Shown here: piece by piece, positions 45,685 through 58,529 of the stretch | Layout: each line of letters starts with the position of its first letter | Numbering within the stretch: the stretch's first letter is position 1 | Assembly (NCBI GenBank): GCA_015501595.1 | Contig: JADNRX010000010.1 | Location: 1 to 64,000 of the forward strand | Reading direction: 5' to 3' | DNA from: Hymenopellis radicata | Lineage: Eukaryota > Basidiomycota > Agaricomycetes > Agaricales > Physalacriaceae | Length of the DNA stretch: 64,000 nt | Translations under genes and position numbers: made by a program | Notes under the pieces: model-generated | Told to the model about the DNA's origin: nothing | Databases searched by the model: none | The model's input: only the letters and a program-made list of their open reading frames with translations

Positions 45685-47653
45685 CTACCCCTTGACAAGA
45701 ACAGAAGAAGTATCCGGTAGCCTAGATCCCGCGTCTCCCGCATGGTCAAGCAAAACGAAGAAGTGTTGGGCTTCATTCGCAATGTAAGGGATCGAGATAT
45801 AAGCGAGTTGACCCCGACCTGCCTGAGCTTCGTCGACGGTGCTCTGCCAATCCGGCTTGGTCATATACGCAAATGCGTGTGCAACCGATAACTTGGGAGG
45901 TGCTTCGGTGTAGTCCAACACGGTGACGATGTTGTGTGCAGGAGCGCGTGGGTCTGTGCGCTTGTAGTCCTCTAAGAGTTGGGTGAATTTCCCTTCGCAC
46001 GACACCATATAGTTTGCGTGAGCTAATACAAAAGCCTCGTGCCGAGCATCCGCATGTAATAGCACAGTGCCTAAGAACCATTCGTAAAGGCGTATGTAAC
46101 TAGACAGATGTGGTACGTACCTTTCTGCCTTTCAGCCAGTGCCTTCTTACACTCTTCGCGATGAACCTTCCAGTGCGCCTTTTGACATTCACGCGAGCAG
46201 TAAAATGCTCGTCGGCATGCCTGGCATTGTTTAGGCGTATAATCATCGTCCTTCAAGTTGTTACACTGTCGTGTCGAAGTCAGCTTCCAGGTTGCCATCA
46301 ATCATCAATTCACTCACCTTGGGATTTAAACAATCAGAAAAATCCAGACCTGAAGTCTTGAGATACGATAAAAACGACTTCATATTGTCCGCATGTCGCA
46401 GAAAACCAACCCACGCGTCATGAACCGCTCCATCGAAAAGATGTTGAAGGCTTCCGTATTTTGTTCGAAGTTGATGCAATGAGCGAAGAACACGTTTAAG
46501 TACGGAACGATGGATGAGCGCCGGAGTCAGATGCTTGAAGAGCCGAAGCATGACCTCGTCAAGGTCGGGATCGCGCTGGCGGATATCATCGTAAAACATG
46601 GCACTCCCAAAGATAATGGGTAGGAGGTGGCAGTCTATTGCTTGCGGAATCCACGCAGGAGAGTCGGCGATTGCAGGCGCGGTGGCATATAACAGCGTCG
46701 GGAAGAATTTGAGGTATGCCAGGTGCCCATTTATGTGGGAATGTGGCGACATATGTCGTTGAAAAGCATACAACTGGAAGTATACGCAGTCATGTCCCAG
46801 GAAGGTTAACCAAAGAGGCTCGCTATACTTGTATACATGGATCACGAAGCGGAAACAACTCAACCAAGTGTCATAGCCCTCCATGGCAAAATTTGGATTT
46901 CGCACCCGTTCAATGACACGGTGGTAACACTGCAGAATGAAATCCTTCCGAAACGCTCGTAACACCATCTCGAAGCTTTTTCGGTACACATCCAAGCCCA
47001 GGATGAGGTCCAGAACATTTCCTATATGGTCTTCAAGCAGGATGCGTGGGCGGGAGCACATCCTTACTTTGACCCAGAGACGAATTTGTGCGGCTTCAAA
47101 CGATGGCCACTTCATATGGTCTTTAATCTCGGGAACGAGAGCGAGCTCGTAAAGCACGAGGCTAACCCATCCGGCTAGATCCCAGACGTCGTGCACGCCT
47201 GACGGTGTAAAGTTGCCCTCCAGCTCAGCCATACTGTGAGTGTACACAAAGGAAAGAAAGTCCTCAATCCATGGCTTGCACGAGGACCAGAAATCGAAGA
47301 GGGCCCGTTTGTTACGGAAATTGATCAGAATACGTTCTCGTGAGAAGCGCAAAGACTCGGAAAGATTAATGAAGCAGGCGCTGTAAGCCAGCAGTTGGTC
47401 GGGATCGAATAGGTTCCGTTCACACGGTGTGTCGCGCAAGTGCGGCTCAATGGTAGTGAGGAGGTCGGGAAAAGATAGCGGGTTGTTTTCAACTCGCGCC
47501 GCCTTGGCATCCAGCAGTCTGACAGTAGGATTGCCGGAAGCTTGCTAGACAAGACCAAGTCAAGACTGATAATCTAATGCCACATCGCTTCAATTTACTG
47601 ACCAGGAGAACATTCGTGAGAACTCTTGGAGTGGTAGAGTCGCCGGCCATCAT
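45685..47653 (-). CDS. MYND-type zinc-finger protein
   Basis: The start at MMAGDSTTPRVLTNVLL joins over an intron (about 47545-47601) to QASGNPTVRLLDAK. A long helical middle region follows (KPWIEDFLSFVYTHSMAELE, LRLFKHLTPALIHRSVLKRV). The MYND finger lies near 46140-46265: Cys in CNNL, CQACRRAFYCSREC, then HWKVHREEC. A C-terminal domain of about 125 residues ends DTSSVLVKG. Such MYND proteins are abundant in Agaricomycetes and probably bind partner proteins; no function is assigned. In-frame non-ATG codons extend further upstream, so a longer start is possible. Confidence 0.78.
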
Positions 47654-47935
47654 TTTGATAATGGTCCGCTTTACAAACGATATGATTGAATCCGATATGT
47701 GTCGGGTGTAGAGGGGAAGATTCAAGGGAAATTGTAGGCTGTCGCACCCCTGTCGCGCCCTAGTCGCACCCGCCGTTCGGCGGATTGGTAAGCTTTCCCA
47801 TGACGTCAAGCACTGCCACAGTCGAACTTAGCAGTTAATATTCCCACGAGCACTCAAGTTCTTTTCTTTTACATAGTATTAGTAACAGGCGATAAATACA
47901 CGTACAACGTCCAAGAGAGAAGAGACAAGATACTA

Positions 47936-49326
47936 TCAAAATTTCACGAACCCTCCTCGGTTCCTCCAGAACAAACAGCCGTTCATAATGTCCTTCTGTG
48001 TCCCAAAGAGGACCGCCACGCATAGCGGCACTATACCAATCATTCAACAAAGAGATTTAACAAGGATATCAAACATACCACAAGCCATAAGAATGCTCCA
48101 CGTTGCCGGCGGATTGGAATTGGCACCATCTCGGGTCCATGAGACGGCAGCCAGTCTACGACATCTTCAACATTACTACCAACAGAAATCAGGAGGAGAA
48201 GCATACGCAACGCCGACCATTGATATAAGGATAAGGAGCGCTGTTCGGATGAATAACGACACAGAGAAAGCGTGTGTCATGCCCTCTGTGTATAGACTAG
48301 ACTTTCGACCATGGTACACCAGCAGGTACACGATATAACCTGTCGCCACATGTAAACTGAAGGAAGAAGCAGAGGCTTAGAATGACGTACCGAGAAACAA
48401 AGCAGCCATACTGGTTGCGACCATCGACACGATAGCGCTAGTCTTCGAACTGGCGACTAGGATCAGCCGTAGTGAACAACAAAGTTGTGTCCACTCACGG
48501 TAAGGCGACGTCTATACTAGTAGACGAATCGAGATGGCAGTACAGACCAAAATCCTCTCGGGAAACGAGTTGTCTGTGCGCTAGAGCGACCTATCATGAG
48601 CTCAACAAACAGATCCGCTCCACGGCACTGAGATAATCGTACGGCGGAGGCTTCAATAAATACAGCCAGGTGTACTACGGGAGGCAGAAGGACGAGCTGC
48701 AGCGCATTAGCAATGAACCTGCTGATGATCAATGAGTACCGAATACCACTCACGTACCAGACCACCCGCTCATTGACTGCCTTCTCAAACACAGCACACG
48801 AGACTCGCATATACAACTGCCATCATGCGTCAGGGAATCTACCGATGCAAGTTGCAGTCCACTCACTTCAACGACCATACATAGACCAGCAGTCGCAGTC
48901 CTACAATCCGATGCATAGGTTTTAAGGAATTTTTATCGGGCAAGGTAAGCGACTAACAGTGGCGGTACGGCATATATCAAGCCTTGAGAAATATTCAATA
49001 ATGGAAAGGAAAAACGCCAAGGACACTTACATGTTTGGAATACACACAAGCCATATGAGGGCGCCCTTCCGAATTGCTGACCAAGAAGGACGAGATATGT
49101 GAGGCTCCATACCAGCGCTGCACCGAGGAAACTGAACCAAGTCTTGCTTCGGCGTACTTGTTGGGACAAAGCAGCGACGATGAGGGTTGCGAGAAGGAGC
49201 AAAAAACCAGCGACCAAAAGAGAATCAAAGACCGGGATATTATAACCCAGCTGGCTCGTCGGCGCTATAGTCGCGAAGTTTAGTTCATTGATTACGTTCG
49301 ATTCTGTTGCGCTCACCTGCAGACAT
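47936..49326 (-). CDS. Seven-helix integral membrane protein, fungal unknown family
   Basis: The start MSA splices to PTSQLGYNIPVFDSLL, followed by helices FLLLLATLIVAALSQQ and FSFLGAALVWSLTYLVLLGQ. Later exons, all short, read LIYAVPPL, LYMRVSCAVFEKAVNERVVW, LVLLPPVVHLAVFIEASAV, FGLYCHLDSSTSIDVAL, SAIVSMVATSMAALFLG and finally PLCVAVLFGTQKDIMNGC with FWRNRGGF. About nine introns interrupt it. The layout (seven helices, extracellular GLYCHL loop, GTQKD near the end) is shared by many uncharacterised Agaricomycete proteins that look like receptors. I do not assign a ligand. It lies next to the terpenoid cluster but nothing ties it to that cluster. Confidence 0.65.
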
Positions 49327-49410
49327 TTCACCAGAAAAGAAAAACAAGAGAAGACAAGGTAGAAAGAAAAGTCCAAACGGAGGCGCGGTGTTACGCTGAT
49401 GATCCAGGAA

Positions 49411-49416
49411 TATATA
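49411..49416 (-). promoter_or_regulatory. TATA box of the seven-helix protein gene
   Basis: TATATA in GGACTATATATTCC (minus strand), about 85 bp upstream of the chosen ATG at 49326. Confidence 0.45.
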
Positions 49417-50171
49417 GTCCGGTCAAGCTCGCTTCATTGAGCCACAGGGATGATGAGACCACAAGCATCAAGGTCTCCATGGCTTCGCGCCCTAAGCCTA
49501 AAAACGCATAGGGAGAACCGAGAACCCTACTCTGAATCATGAATTCGGACAAGTCTCGAGCCTGGCCGAAAGCGTTTTCAATAGCGCTCGCGCAAAATTG
49601 ATGCGAGGTTGCCCATAGCGTGATGGCGATCCCGGAGTGTATAACTTTGGACGGTTACCGCCAAAATCGCGTACGAAGAGGATTTGTATTATGCCAATTT
49701 GCAATGTGTAGTGAGACAGGAGAAACAAAATCGTGATATTGGGGACAAAATAAAGATCACAACGAAGTAGATGTTTCACGCCATCAAGGCGGCGGTCCAA
49801 TGGAGCATGGAGCGGCAAGAGATGGGAAGCGTGCATTCTTGTTGCCGGGTAGTTTAACGACCAAGCACGTTGGAACCAGATGCAAGGCGTAGATAAGCCC
49901 GGCGAGACGTCGCGCGCGAGATAAAATATGCTGGAAAACTTAAAAGTGTGAATTGAAGAGAAGGAAAAGGCGTTTCAAGTTGTCACCGCGCATGTCGTCT
50001 AGCGCGAGTAGAGGAGCCAGACGATGGGCGCAGCAGGCATGGTAGTTGACAGTCAAAAAGCAAACTTGTCCCCGAAAAAAAGTCACAACTATGGTGTTTG
50101 TCGCTGTATAGAACGGAAGCCGCTGGTCTCTCTTCCGCCCATTCGCGTCGCGTTCTCTATCTCCCGCCCAT
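49417..50171. other. Divergent intergenic region
   Basis: Upstream of both the seven-helix gene (minus) and PRP4 (plus). Only shadow frames are present; no repeat or RNA gene is seen. Confidence 0.4.
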
Positions 50172-52003
50172 CATGCCTGACTTTGATAGTCTTGTGGAGG
50201 ATGTCGGCTACCAAGGCTCTGAGCGCGCCAGGATAGAGAACCAAGTCATCCTCGACGAACTAGAGAGAAAGAAAAGGGCGCGAACGACAGCAGTACCTAC
50301 CGACGATAATCGTGTCAAACAGCGACTGAGGGAGATTGGGGAACCTATAACGCTTTTTGGTGAACGCGTACGTGACAAAGTTTATCGACCGTGTTGAGTC
50401 TGAAATCCAAGTTTTGTTAGGCTGCTGACCGTCGAGACCGGTTGATATATGTCATTTCGCAAATAAATGCTGCTCGTGGTGACGATGGCATGGACGTGGA
50501 TCATGAGAGTGAAAGTGAGAGTGAAGAAGAGGTCTGCTTTCCACCATATCAATCTCTCCTCTGCTTATATCCATCTAGGAAGAAGAGTTCTACTCTCCAG
50601 GATCGCTTGAACTGCTCGAGGCACGGAGACGAATAGCGCACTATTCTCTTCCCAGGTCATATTCCCTCCGATAGGTTGCGAGTCCAAGGTGCTTACTACA
50701 ATTCTTTGTTCCTCCCAATGCAGAGCTCAAAAGCGCGTCGCCCAACAGAGGATAGACAGCAGAATGGATTTAGGGAGAATTGTGGATATAAGAAAGAAGG
50801 TTTTTGCTCAAGTCAAAGTGCGTTCACCATGTTCTTGCTATTCCAGGTGTCCTCTGATGGACGGGCGCCACAGAAATACGCGCACCTTGGGACACAGATT
50901 GGAGACGACAGACCGATCTCTCAGGTGAGGTTTGCGCCAAATAATGAGATTTTGGCGACGTCGAGTTGGTCTGGGACAGTAAAACTTTGGAATGTTCCTG
51001 CATGTACACCTATACGCGCTTTGCGAGGGCATAGCGACCGTGTCGGTGGTGTTGCATGGCATCCACAAGCGACTCTATCTCTCGGTGCTGATGTGGTTAA
51101 CCTTGTGAGTGGGGCGGGTGACGGTCAAGTCAATTTATGGTCCATCAATAGGTAAGTTGCGGCTTCTTATGATGAATTTTGTACTTATGGCAAGCAGCGA
51201 ATCACCAATAGCTGTGATGAAAGGGCATCAGCAACGCGTCTGTCGTGTTGCGTTCCATCCGTCTGGTGACTATGTCGCCAGTGCCAGTTTTGACACCACC
51301 TGGAGACTGTGGGATGTGAACACGGCCAAGGAGCTGCTTCTGCAAGAGGGCCACTCCAAGGAAGTCTATACTGTCGAGTTTCAGAACGACGGCGCGCTCA
51401 TAGCATCTGGGTCAGTCGTTGAAGCTTTTTCTAATGTGTTTCGTCTCTGATAAATGGTAGTGGCTTGGACGCTATTGGACGCGTCTGGGACCTGCGCACA
51501 GGGCGTACAGCCATGGTTTTGGACGGACATGTCCAGGCCATATATTCGATAGGTTTTTCTCCTAATGGGTTCGGATGTATCATTTATAGTATCGACTTTG
51601 CTGATGGTTGTTATCTAGGTACCAAATCGCGACAGGCGCAGGCGACGACACGATTCGGATATGGGACATGCGTTCGCTGAGGTCACTGTATACGATACCC
51701 GCGCATTTGTCCAACGTGTCGGACGTGCGGTTCTTCTATGCTAACAACATGTATTACAAGGCGCCTAATGACGAGGCAGAAGGCAAGAATGCGCGGGAGG
51801 AGTGGGAGTACCGATCTGGGCTTTTCTTTGCTTCGTCAGGCTATGATGGTGCAGTGAAAATATGGAGTGCAGATGATTGGCAGCATCTGACGACCATGAA
51901 GACAGACGGAGGGAAGGTTATGTCTGTTGATATTTCCAGTGACGGAAACATGATTGCGAGTGGAACGTATAACCGTAATTTCCAGCTGTTTGCGCCAGAG
52001 TAG
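50172..52003 (+). CDS. PRP4: U4/U6 snRNP protein PRP4 (WD40)
   Basis: The start [20 protein letters not shown] precedes the PRP4-like (SFM) motif [20 protein letters not shown]. After introns come [16 protein letters not shown] and an acidic stretch. WD repeats occupy the C-terminal two thirds: [120 protein letters not shown] and a last one ending [13 protein letters not shown]. Prp4 with Prp3 stabilises the U4/U6 duplex before spliceosome activation. Intact by my splicing; several introns of about 50 nt. Confidence 0.92.
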
Positions 52004-52155
52004 TATGTACTGTGTAATACAAGCTTGATGTTGTTATTGCAAGTTGAACCCGGAAAAGCCCGGAAACTGCCTGAGTTGGTCACTACTTGTCACGGTCGCG
52101 TCATTCGCGTCTCAACACCCATCGTCGTCCACAGGCTCTCCTGCACTGAGCACGA

Positions 52156-54634
52156 TGCAGTCCGGACGACAGGCGCCCAACCAGCCGCCCGTCAAGATCT
52201 ATAATGCTGTCTACTCGTCGGTGCAGGTGCGCGGTCATATTTTTTTCGGCGACAACGACACTCATCGTTCTCGCTGGCGCAGGTCTACGAATGCATGATC
52301 CGGGGCATAGCAGTGATGCGCAGGCGCAACGACTCGTATGTGAACGCGACCCAGATCCTCAAAGTCGCCGGCGTCGACAAAGGCCGACGCACAAAGATTC
52401 TAGAAAAGGAGATTTTGCCTGGCACTCATGAAATCGTTCAAGGTGGATACGGCAAGTACCAAGGCACATGGTGAGCGAGCTGTCTTTTAGTGGCAAAGTT
52501 CTCACTGTCCCAAGGATCCCGCTTGAACGCGGCCGCGACATTGCCCTACAGTACGGCGTCGCCCCTCTTCTCGCTCCGCTCTTCGACTTTACGCCCACGA
52601 CCCACTCGCTCTCTGCCCTACCTGTTTCGACGCCCAATATCTCCGTTTCTCCGCGACCGCTGTCTGCGTCGTCCTCATATGGGTCACTTCCACCCGGAGC
52701 CGCGCCGAACAACTACATGATGTCCAACGCTCTTGCGCCACCACCCATCATGCCCGGCTCGGCTCTCCGTCTGCTCAACCAAGGCCGCGCCCAGGGCCTA
52801 TTCACGCCCTCGTCCTCGTCATTTGCCGCCGCCCACAGACCATCGCCGAATCCATATTCCCACTCTCCATATTCACAAACGCCGCCCCCGCAGCCTGCGT
52901 CACAGTCTCTCAAACGCACACGTTCTGACGATGCCTCAACCGACGTCACCATGGCCGATCCGAACGCACTCAATGGCGCCCCCGCTGATGAAGGTCCGTC
53001 GCCCACCAAACGCGCTCGGAAGGAGGATTCGCCGGCAGCCTCTGCGGACAAGCAACCCATTCCAGGTGTCACGCCTCGTTTAGCGTCCAAGCCGTCTATT
53101 CCGCGCAACATCGACCCTTCCATTCCTCTTAAAGATACCCGGCGCGCTGGAATAGTCGCTGCCATCTGTCAGGCGGATGATCCGACACAAGTCTTGAACC
53201 TCTTGCGCGAGGTGTCTACTACGGATATCGATACAATATTAGATGACCAGGGCCACACCGCTCTTCATTTGGCGTGTTCCTTGTCGCGTCTCAATACTGT
53301 TCAAGCGCTCATAGCGAATGGCGCGGACATACACCGGGGCAACCATCTTGGCGAAACTCCGCTAATCCGCACCATTCTGTCTACACATTGCTATGATGCG
53401 CAGACTTTGACGCAGCTGCTTTCCTTGGGGCTTTCCCAGAGCATTATGACACTCGACACGTCAAGAAAGAGCGTGATACATCACATCGTCGCGCTAGCCG
53501 GAGTAAAGGGCCGCCCTCCGGTGGCGCGGTATTACCTCGATCAAATATTTATGTGGATAGTCAAGGAGGATGGAGGCGACTTTGGCAAGATTGTGGATCT
53601 ACAGGACGAACACGGAGACACTGCACTGAATGTTGCAGCAAGGGTAGGAAGTCGATCTCTGGTGCGGACATTGGTCGACGTGGGAGCCAACAAGATGCTC
53701 ATAAACAAACTCGGTCTACGACCCGGGGACTTCGGTGTTGAGAGCGAAGTAGGTTCTTCTTTTTCGAGTTCTATAGGTTCCCTGATCATTCCTACAGGAA
53801 CTCAACGGAGGTCCCAAGGCCGATGACATACTCTCGAATTTACGCGCCAACCCTCCTGTACCCGTCCAGAAATCTCAGGATGTCATCGCGGATATGACAC
53901 ACATGATTCAATCACTCTCTTCCGATTTCCAGTCCGAGATCAAAGCTAAACAAGATGCTTTAGATGTCACTCAAGCTCATTTACGCGCTGCTACGCGTGA
54001 ACTGAGCGAGCAGCGGAAACAAATACAAATGTGGCAAGGGCGGTGTGGGGAGCTTGACACGCTTGCGCAACGCGTCAAGAACGTTGACCGCGCGATTGAA
54101 GACGAGGTGCAGTTTGATTGGACGGGTAGGGGAGGCGAAGACGAGGACGTGGTGGCGGATTCGAAGAATCCCGCGTTTAGGTATCGAGGACTGGCGTCAA
54201 CTTTGGTCGGCAATCAAGCGCCAGTCATCACGATTGAAGCGGACCCGCCTTTACCAGCGGGGGATACTGTGCAGTCACTAGTGAAGCTGCGAAGGTTGAA
54301 GATGTGGCATGACCGTATGGAGGAGATAATGGAGCAGCGGATGAGAGGTTTACGAGGTGCGAGCGCGGAGAAGGAGTTTATGTGCCGGAAAATCATCGCG
54401 TTGTGCACTGGAGTGCCCGTTGATAAAGTTGAAGAGGTTCGTACGTTCCGGAAGCCTACACATTTAAAGCTCAATGATCTTTCAGATGTTGGAAAACTTG
54501 ATCTCGGCTGTAGAGAGCGAGGATCAGGTAATAGACATAAATCGCGTCTCTGGTTTCATGCAAAAGGTTTGTACTCAACGTCCTGTTGTTGTTTACGTTC
54601 TCAATCTTGGCAGGTTCGTGACGGTATCATCTAA
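52156..54634 (+). CDS. APSES/KilA-N transcription factor of the MBF complex (Mbp1/Swi4-like)
   Basis: The start [20 protein letters not shown] joins over an intron (about 52228-52281) to the APSES DNA-binding domain: [44 protein letters not shown], then after a second intron [16 protein letters not shown] Ser/Pro-rich linker has a basic patch ([10 protein letters not shown]). Ankyrin repeats follow: [53 protein letters not shown] coiled-coil region ([20 protein letters not shown]) and a short end KVRDGII close it. Mbp1/Swi4-type proteins pair with Swi6 to drive G1/S transcription. Intact; five or so introns. Confidence 0.9.
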
Positions 54635-55158
54635 ATCGTACTCTCTTTCCTGGGCGTCTGTAAGTAGTAAGCGGTATTTATTCGTGTCCACTAGTCCTGT
54701 GGGTACACTTTCTTCGTCTTGTGCTTTTACCTAACGATTGTCTATCTACGCAACTGTATGCTTAGCATCTGCATTGTTATCGATTTTTGAATGTATTCTG
54801 GACTCGTATGTGCAATGCACCGTATGCTACCTAGGATCAATAACCAACGCGAAAAAAAGTGTGTGTGGGAAGTATCACGTTCGAGGGTCAGCTGAACGAG
54901 TGACCTTGTGTGGCTCTTGGTCTGTGATATTCTCGTTCTCGTCGTCTTTGCTGGTTTTTCGACTTTACTCTTCCAAACACGACGTTCACTAGCCAAAGAT
55001 TAATTATTGGACCGGCTTGTTCGTACGCGTACCGAGTCCCGCCCGACGTTGACTGCCCTCTTTACTTCCAATAGACTTCCAATTACCAGTTCCATCACGG
55101 TCAGCATGGTCAGATGCTCGTGGTGCAATATTAGGGCCGAAGAAGCACTGGAAGCGCG

Positions 55159-55165
55159 TATAAAA
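55159..55165 (+). promoter_or_regulatory. TATA box of the alpha-glucosidase gene
   Basis: TATAAAA in GCGCGTATAAAATGGCC, 33 bp before the ATG at 55198, so the leader must be very short. The preceding 500 bp hold no coding signal. Confidence 0.65.
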
Positions 55166-55197
55166 TGGCCGTGGTCTAGTGTTTCAATTCAGACATC

Positions 55198-58100
55198 ATG
55201 GCGTTCAAGCAGCGAGCACTGGTAGGAGCCGCCTTGCTTGGCATCGCCGGGGCTGCTTGGGTCGATCCGGCTGTTCTCGATGCATGCGCGGGCTACACCC
55301 TCCAAAATGCTCAAATTGAAGGCTCGGTGTTCACTGCGGACCTCGTTCTGGCGGGGAACTGCTCTGTCTTTGGAGCAGACATTGAGCAGCTGTCGCTTAC
55401 GGTGGCATACGAGACTGGTCAGTGCGATCTGCATGAGTTCTCGCCGCGGTACTGAAAACGTCTACTAGACACTCGGATACATCTCAAAATAACCGACGCA
55501 GCGAAGGATCGCTATGAGGTCCCAGAGTCCGTTCTTCCTCGCCCGAGTGCAAGCGGGAACGCCTCTGCGGAAACTGCCGCCATCCAGTTCAACTATACCG
55601 ATGATCCCTTCTCTTTCTCTGTCTACCGTACCTCCACCTCTGAAGTCCTCTTCTCCACCGCGTCCTTCCCTCTCATCTTCGAAGACCAGTATATCCGGGT
55701 TAAAACGTCTCTGCCTCCCAGCCCCAACGTCTATGGCTTGGGCGAGCACACGGATCCGTTCAGGCTCCCCGAGTTCAACACCACGCGCACGCTCTGGTCG
55801 CGAGACGCATACGGTATCCCGACGGGGACGAATCTGTACGGCAACCACCCCATATACTTTGAGCACCGCGCCACGGGTACGCATGGCGTGTTTCTGCTCA
55901 ATTCGAACGGGATGGATATTAAATTGAATGAGACGGAGGAGGATGGCGCGACCCTCGAGTATAACGTGATTGGTGGCATGGTGGACTTTTACTTCCTTGC
56001 TGGGAGTGAGACGAGTCCTGTTGAGGTGGCCAAGCAGTATGCGGAGGTTGTGGGACTGCCTGCTGAGGTCCCGTATTGGTCGTTTGGGTTCCATCAATGC
56101 CGCTTTGGCTACTCGGGTGCGTTGGTCTAGTGTGCGTAATTCCATCACTCATGAACCAATTTCTAGACTTCGTGGACGTTGCGGGTGTCATCACCAACTA
56201 TTCCGAGGCGAACATCCCACTTGAGACGATGTGGACCGACATTGATTATATGGACCGGCGTAGGATCTTTACTGTCGATCCGGATTACTTTCCTATGGAC
56301 AGGATGCGCGAGATTGTGGAATATTTGCATGACCATGATCAACAGTACAGTGAGTTAAGGTTGTCGAAAGTATGGTTCTGAGGTTGCTAATTCGTGTTTG
56401 TGATAGTCCTTATGACAGATCCAGCTGTGGCGTTCGTGGAGGGATACGAACCGTTCGACAGAGGCACCGATATGGATGTGTGGCTCAAGTTCCCCGACGG
56501 CACTGTCTCCCTTGGACTTGTCTGGCCTGGTATGTCGATCCCTTCAACATTGACTTGGTCTCACTGATATTTTCGCCAGGTGTGACTGTATATCCAGGTA
56601 TGCCACAGTAGTATTCTCTTGCGAGAGACTCGCATTGAATATTTCTCTATTTAGACTGGTTCCATCCAGACATTCAATCGTGCGTCCAGTATCCCTATCC
56701 AAATCGCGAAGCTTATCCTCGACTACAGGTACTGGAATACCGAGTTCACCATGTTCTATAGCCCCGAAGCAGGGCTCGACATAGACGGAGCGTGGATCGA
56801 TATGAACGAACCTGCAAACGTCAGACCTTTGACTCTTCTGACCCGCGTTCATCTTGACTTATATGCATCTAGTTCTGTAACCTACCATGCGAAGATCCAT
56901 TCCAACAAGCGATTCAACAGGCGTTGCCTCCCAATCGAACAACTGCACCGCCAGATCATGATTCCCCAATCTTCGTCAATTCCACAAGTGTCTCGCGTCG
57001 AAGGAAACGCGACCTCTTGACGCCACAGTATGCAATCGATAATGCAGCCGGAGCACTCTCAAGTAAAACTGCCTGGGTATGACTATCATCTTGTTGATCG
57101 ACTGGCTCTCACATTATGTTAGACGAATGTCACCCATGCCAACGGACTTGTCGAGTACGACACGCACAACCTATACGGCACAATGATGTCAACCGCGACT
57201 CGCGAGGCTCTTTTAAACCGTCGACCCGGCCTGCGTACCTTTGTTATCACCCGCTCAACCTTCCCAGGCGCGGGGAGCAAAGTTGGAAAATGGTTAGGCG
57301 ACAATCTCAGTCAGTGGGACCATTATAGGTTCAGTATTGCTGGGATGTTGGGCATGGCCTCGATCTACCAGATACCGATGGTTGGTTCCGACATCTGCGG
57401 GTTCGGCGCCAACACGACGGAGACGCTGTGTGCACGTTGGGCTATGCTTGGTGCTTTCTATCCTTTCATGAGAAACGTAAGCTTCGCGTTTATATCTCCT
57501 CGTTCTCGTTGTTCAACGCGATTAATAGCACAATGGTGATACGTCGATCAGTCAAGAATTCTACCGATGGCCTGTTGTTGCGGAAGCAGCGCGCAACGTT
57601 CTGGATATTCGGTATCGTCTTATGGACTACATCTACACGGCCTTCCACCAGGCCAGTGTTGATGGTACTCCCGTGCTACAGCCCTTGTGGTACCAATACC
57701 CCAGTGACACAAACACCTACCCGATTGACCTTCAGTTCTTCTACGGCGATGCTATCCTGGTGTCACCCGTGACAGAGGAGAACTCTACGTCGGTCAACAT
57801 CTACTTGCCCGATGACACGTTCTACGATTTCACGACCTTTGCGCCCATCGTCGGCAACGGCTCGGAAGTGACTCTCACCGACGTCAATTTCACGCAGATT
57901 CCTGTCTACATCCGCAGTGGAAACATCGTACCGCTTCGTGTGCAGTCGGCGATGACAACGGCGGAGCTGCGAGAACAAGACTTGGAGGTTATCGTCGCCA
58001 TCGGGAGAGATGGTACGGCTCGAGGAAGTTTGTATCTCGACGATGGTGTGTCCTTGGTCCAAGAGAGCTCAGCGTGGATCACCTTTACCTACGCCAACAA

Positions 58101-58305
58101 GACGCTCTCCGTCGACGGTTCTTTCGGCTATCAGACGGAGTCGCGTCTGAAGCAGTTGCGACTGCTAGGCATTGATTCTGAACCGACAACGGTCGACTCT
58201 GATGGAGAGCGCGTGCAGGCTAGCTTTGAAGCTCAGTCGAAGTCTTTGCTTGTCTCGCTTGACAAGGCGTTGACAGGCGGATTCTCGGTTACTCTATCGG
58301 AATGA
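55198..58305 (+). CDS. Secreted GH31 alpha-glucosidase
   Basis: The start [20 protein letters not shown] is a signal peptide. The GH31 N-terminal domain contains [20 protein letters not shown] and [20 protein letters not shown]. The catalytic barrel shows [24 protein letters not shown], nucleophile Asp in [11 protein letters not shown], and the acid/base Asp in [20 protein letters not shown], then [10 protein letters not shown]. The C-terminal beta domains end GGFSVTLSE. Seven or more introns were followed by eye; all restore the frame. The enzyme hydrolyses terminal alpha-1,4-linked glucose from maltose and starch oligomers outside the cell. Many Asn-x-Ser/Thr sites support secretion. Confidence 0.94.
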
Positions 58306-58529
58306 ACGTTGGGACTACCATTCGCGCTTTCACATATCGACGAAGAACATACAGACTACATGATACACTACGAATCCAAAAAAAAAGATTTAGCTTTGAA
58401 TCAACTGAGGGCAGCGTAAGCTGAAGCCGTATCCTTTACATATCCAATACTATGGTAATCTGTGAGACTCTGCTCCAACCGCGCCCTGTCAGAGGAGTGT
58501 GGCCCTCCGGGCTCCCTCGAGGTAACCTG

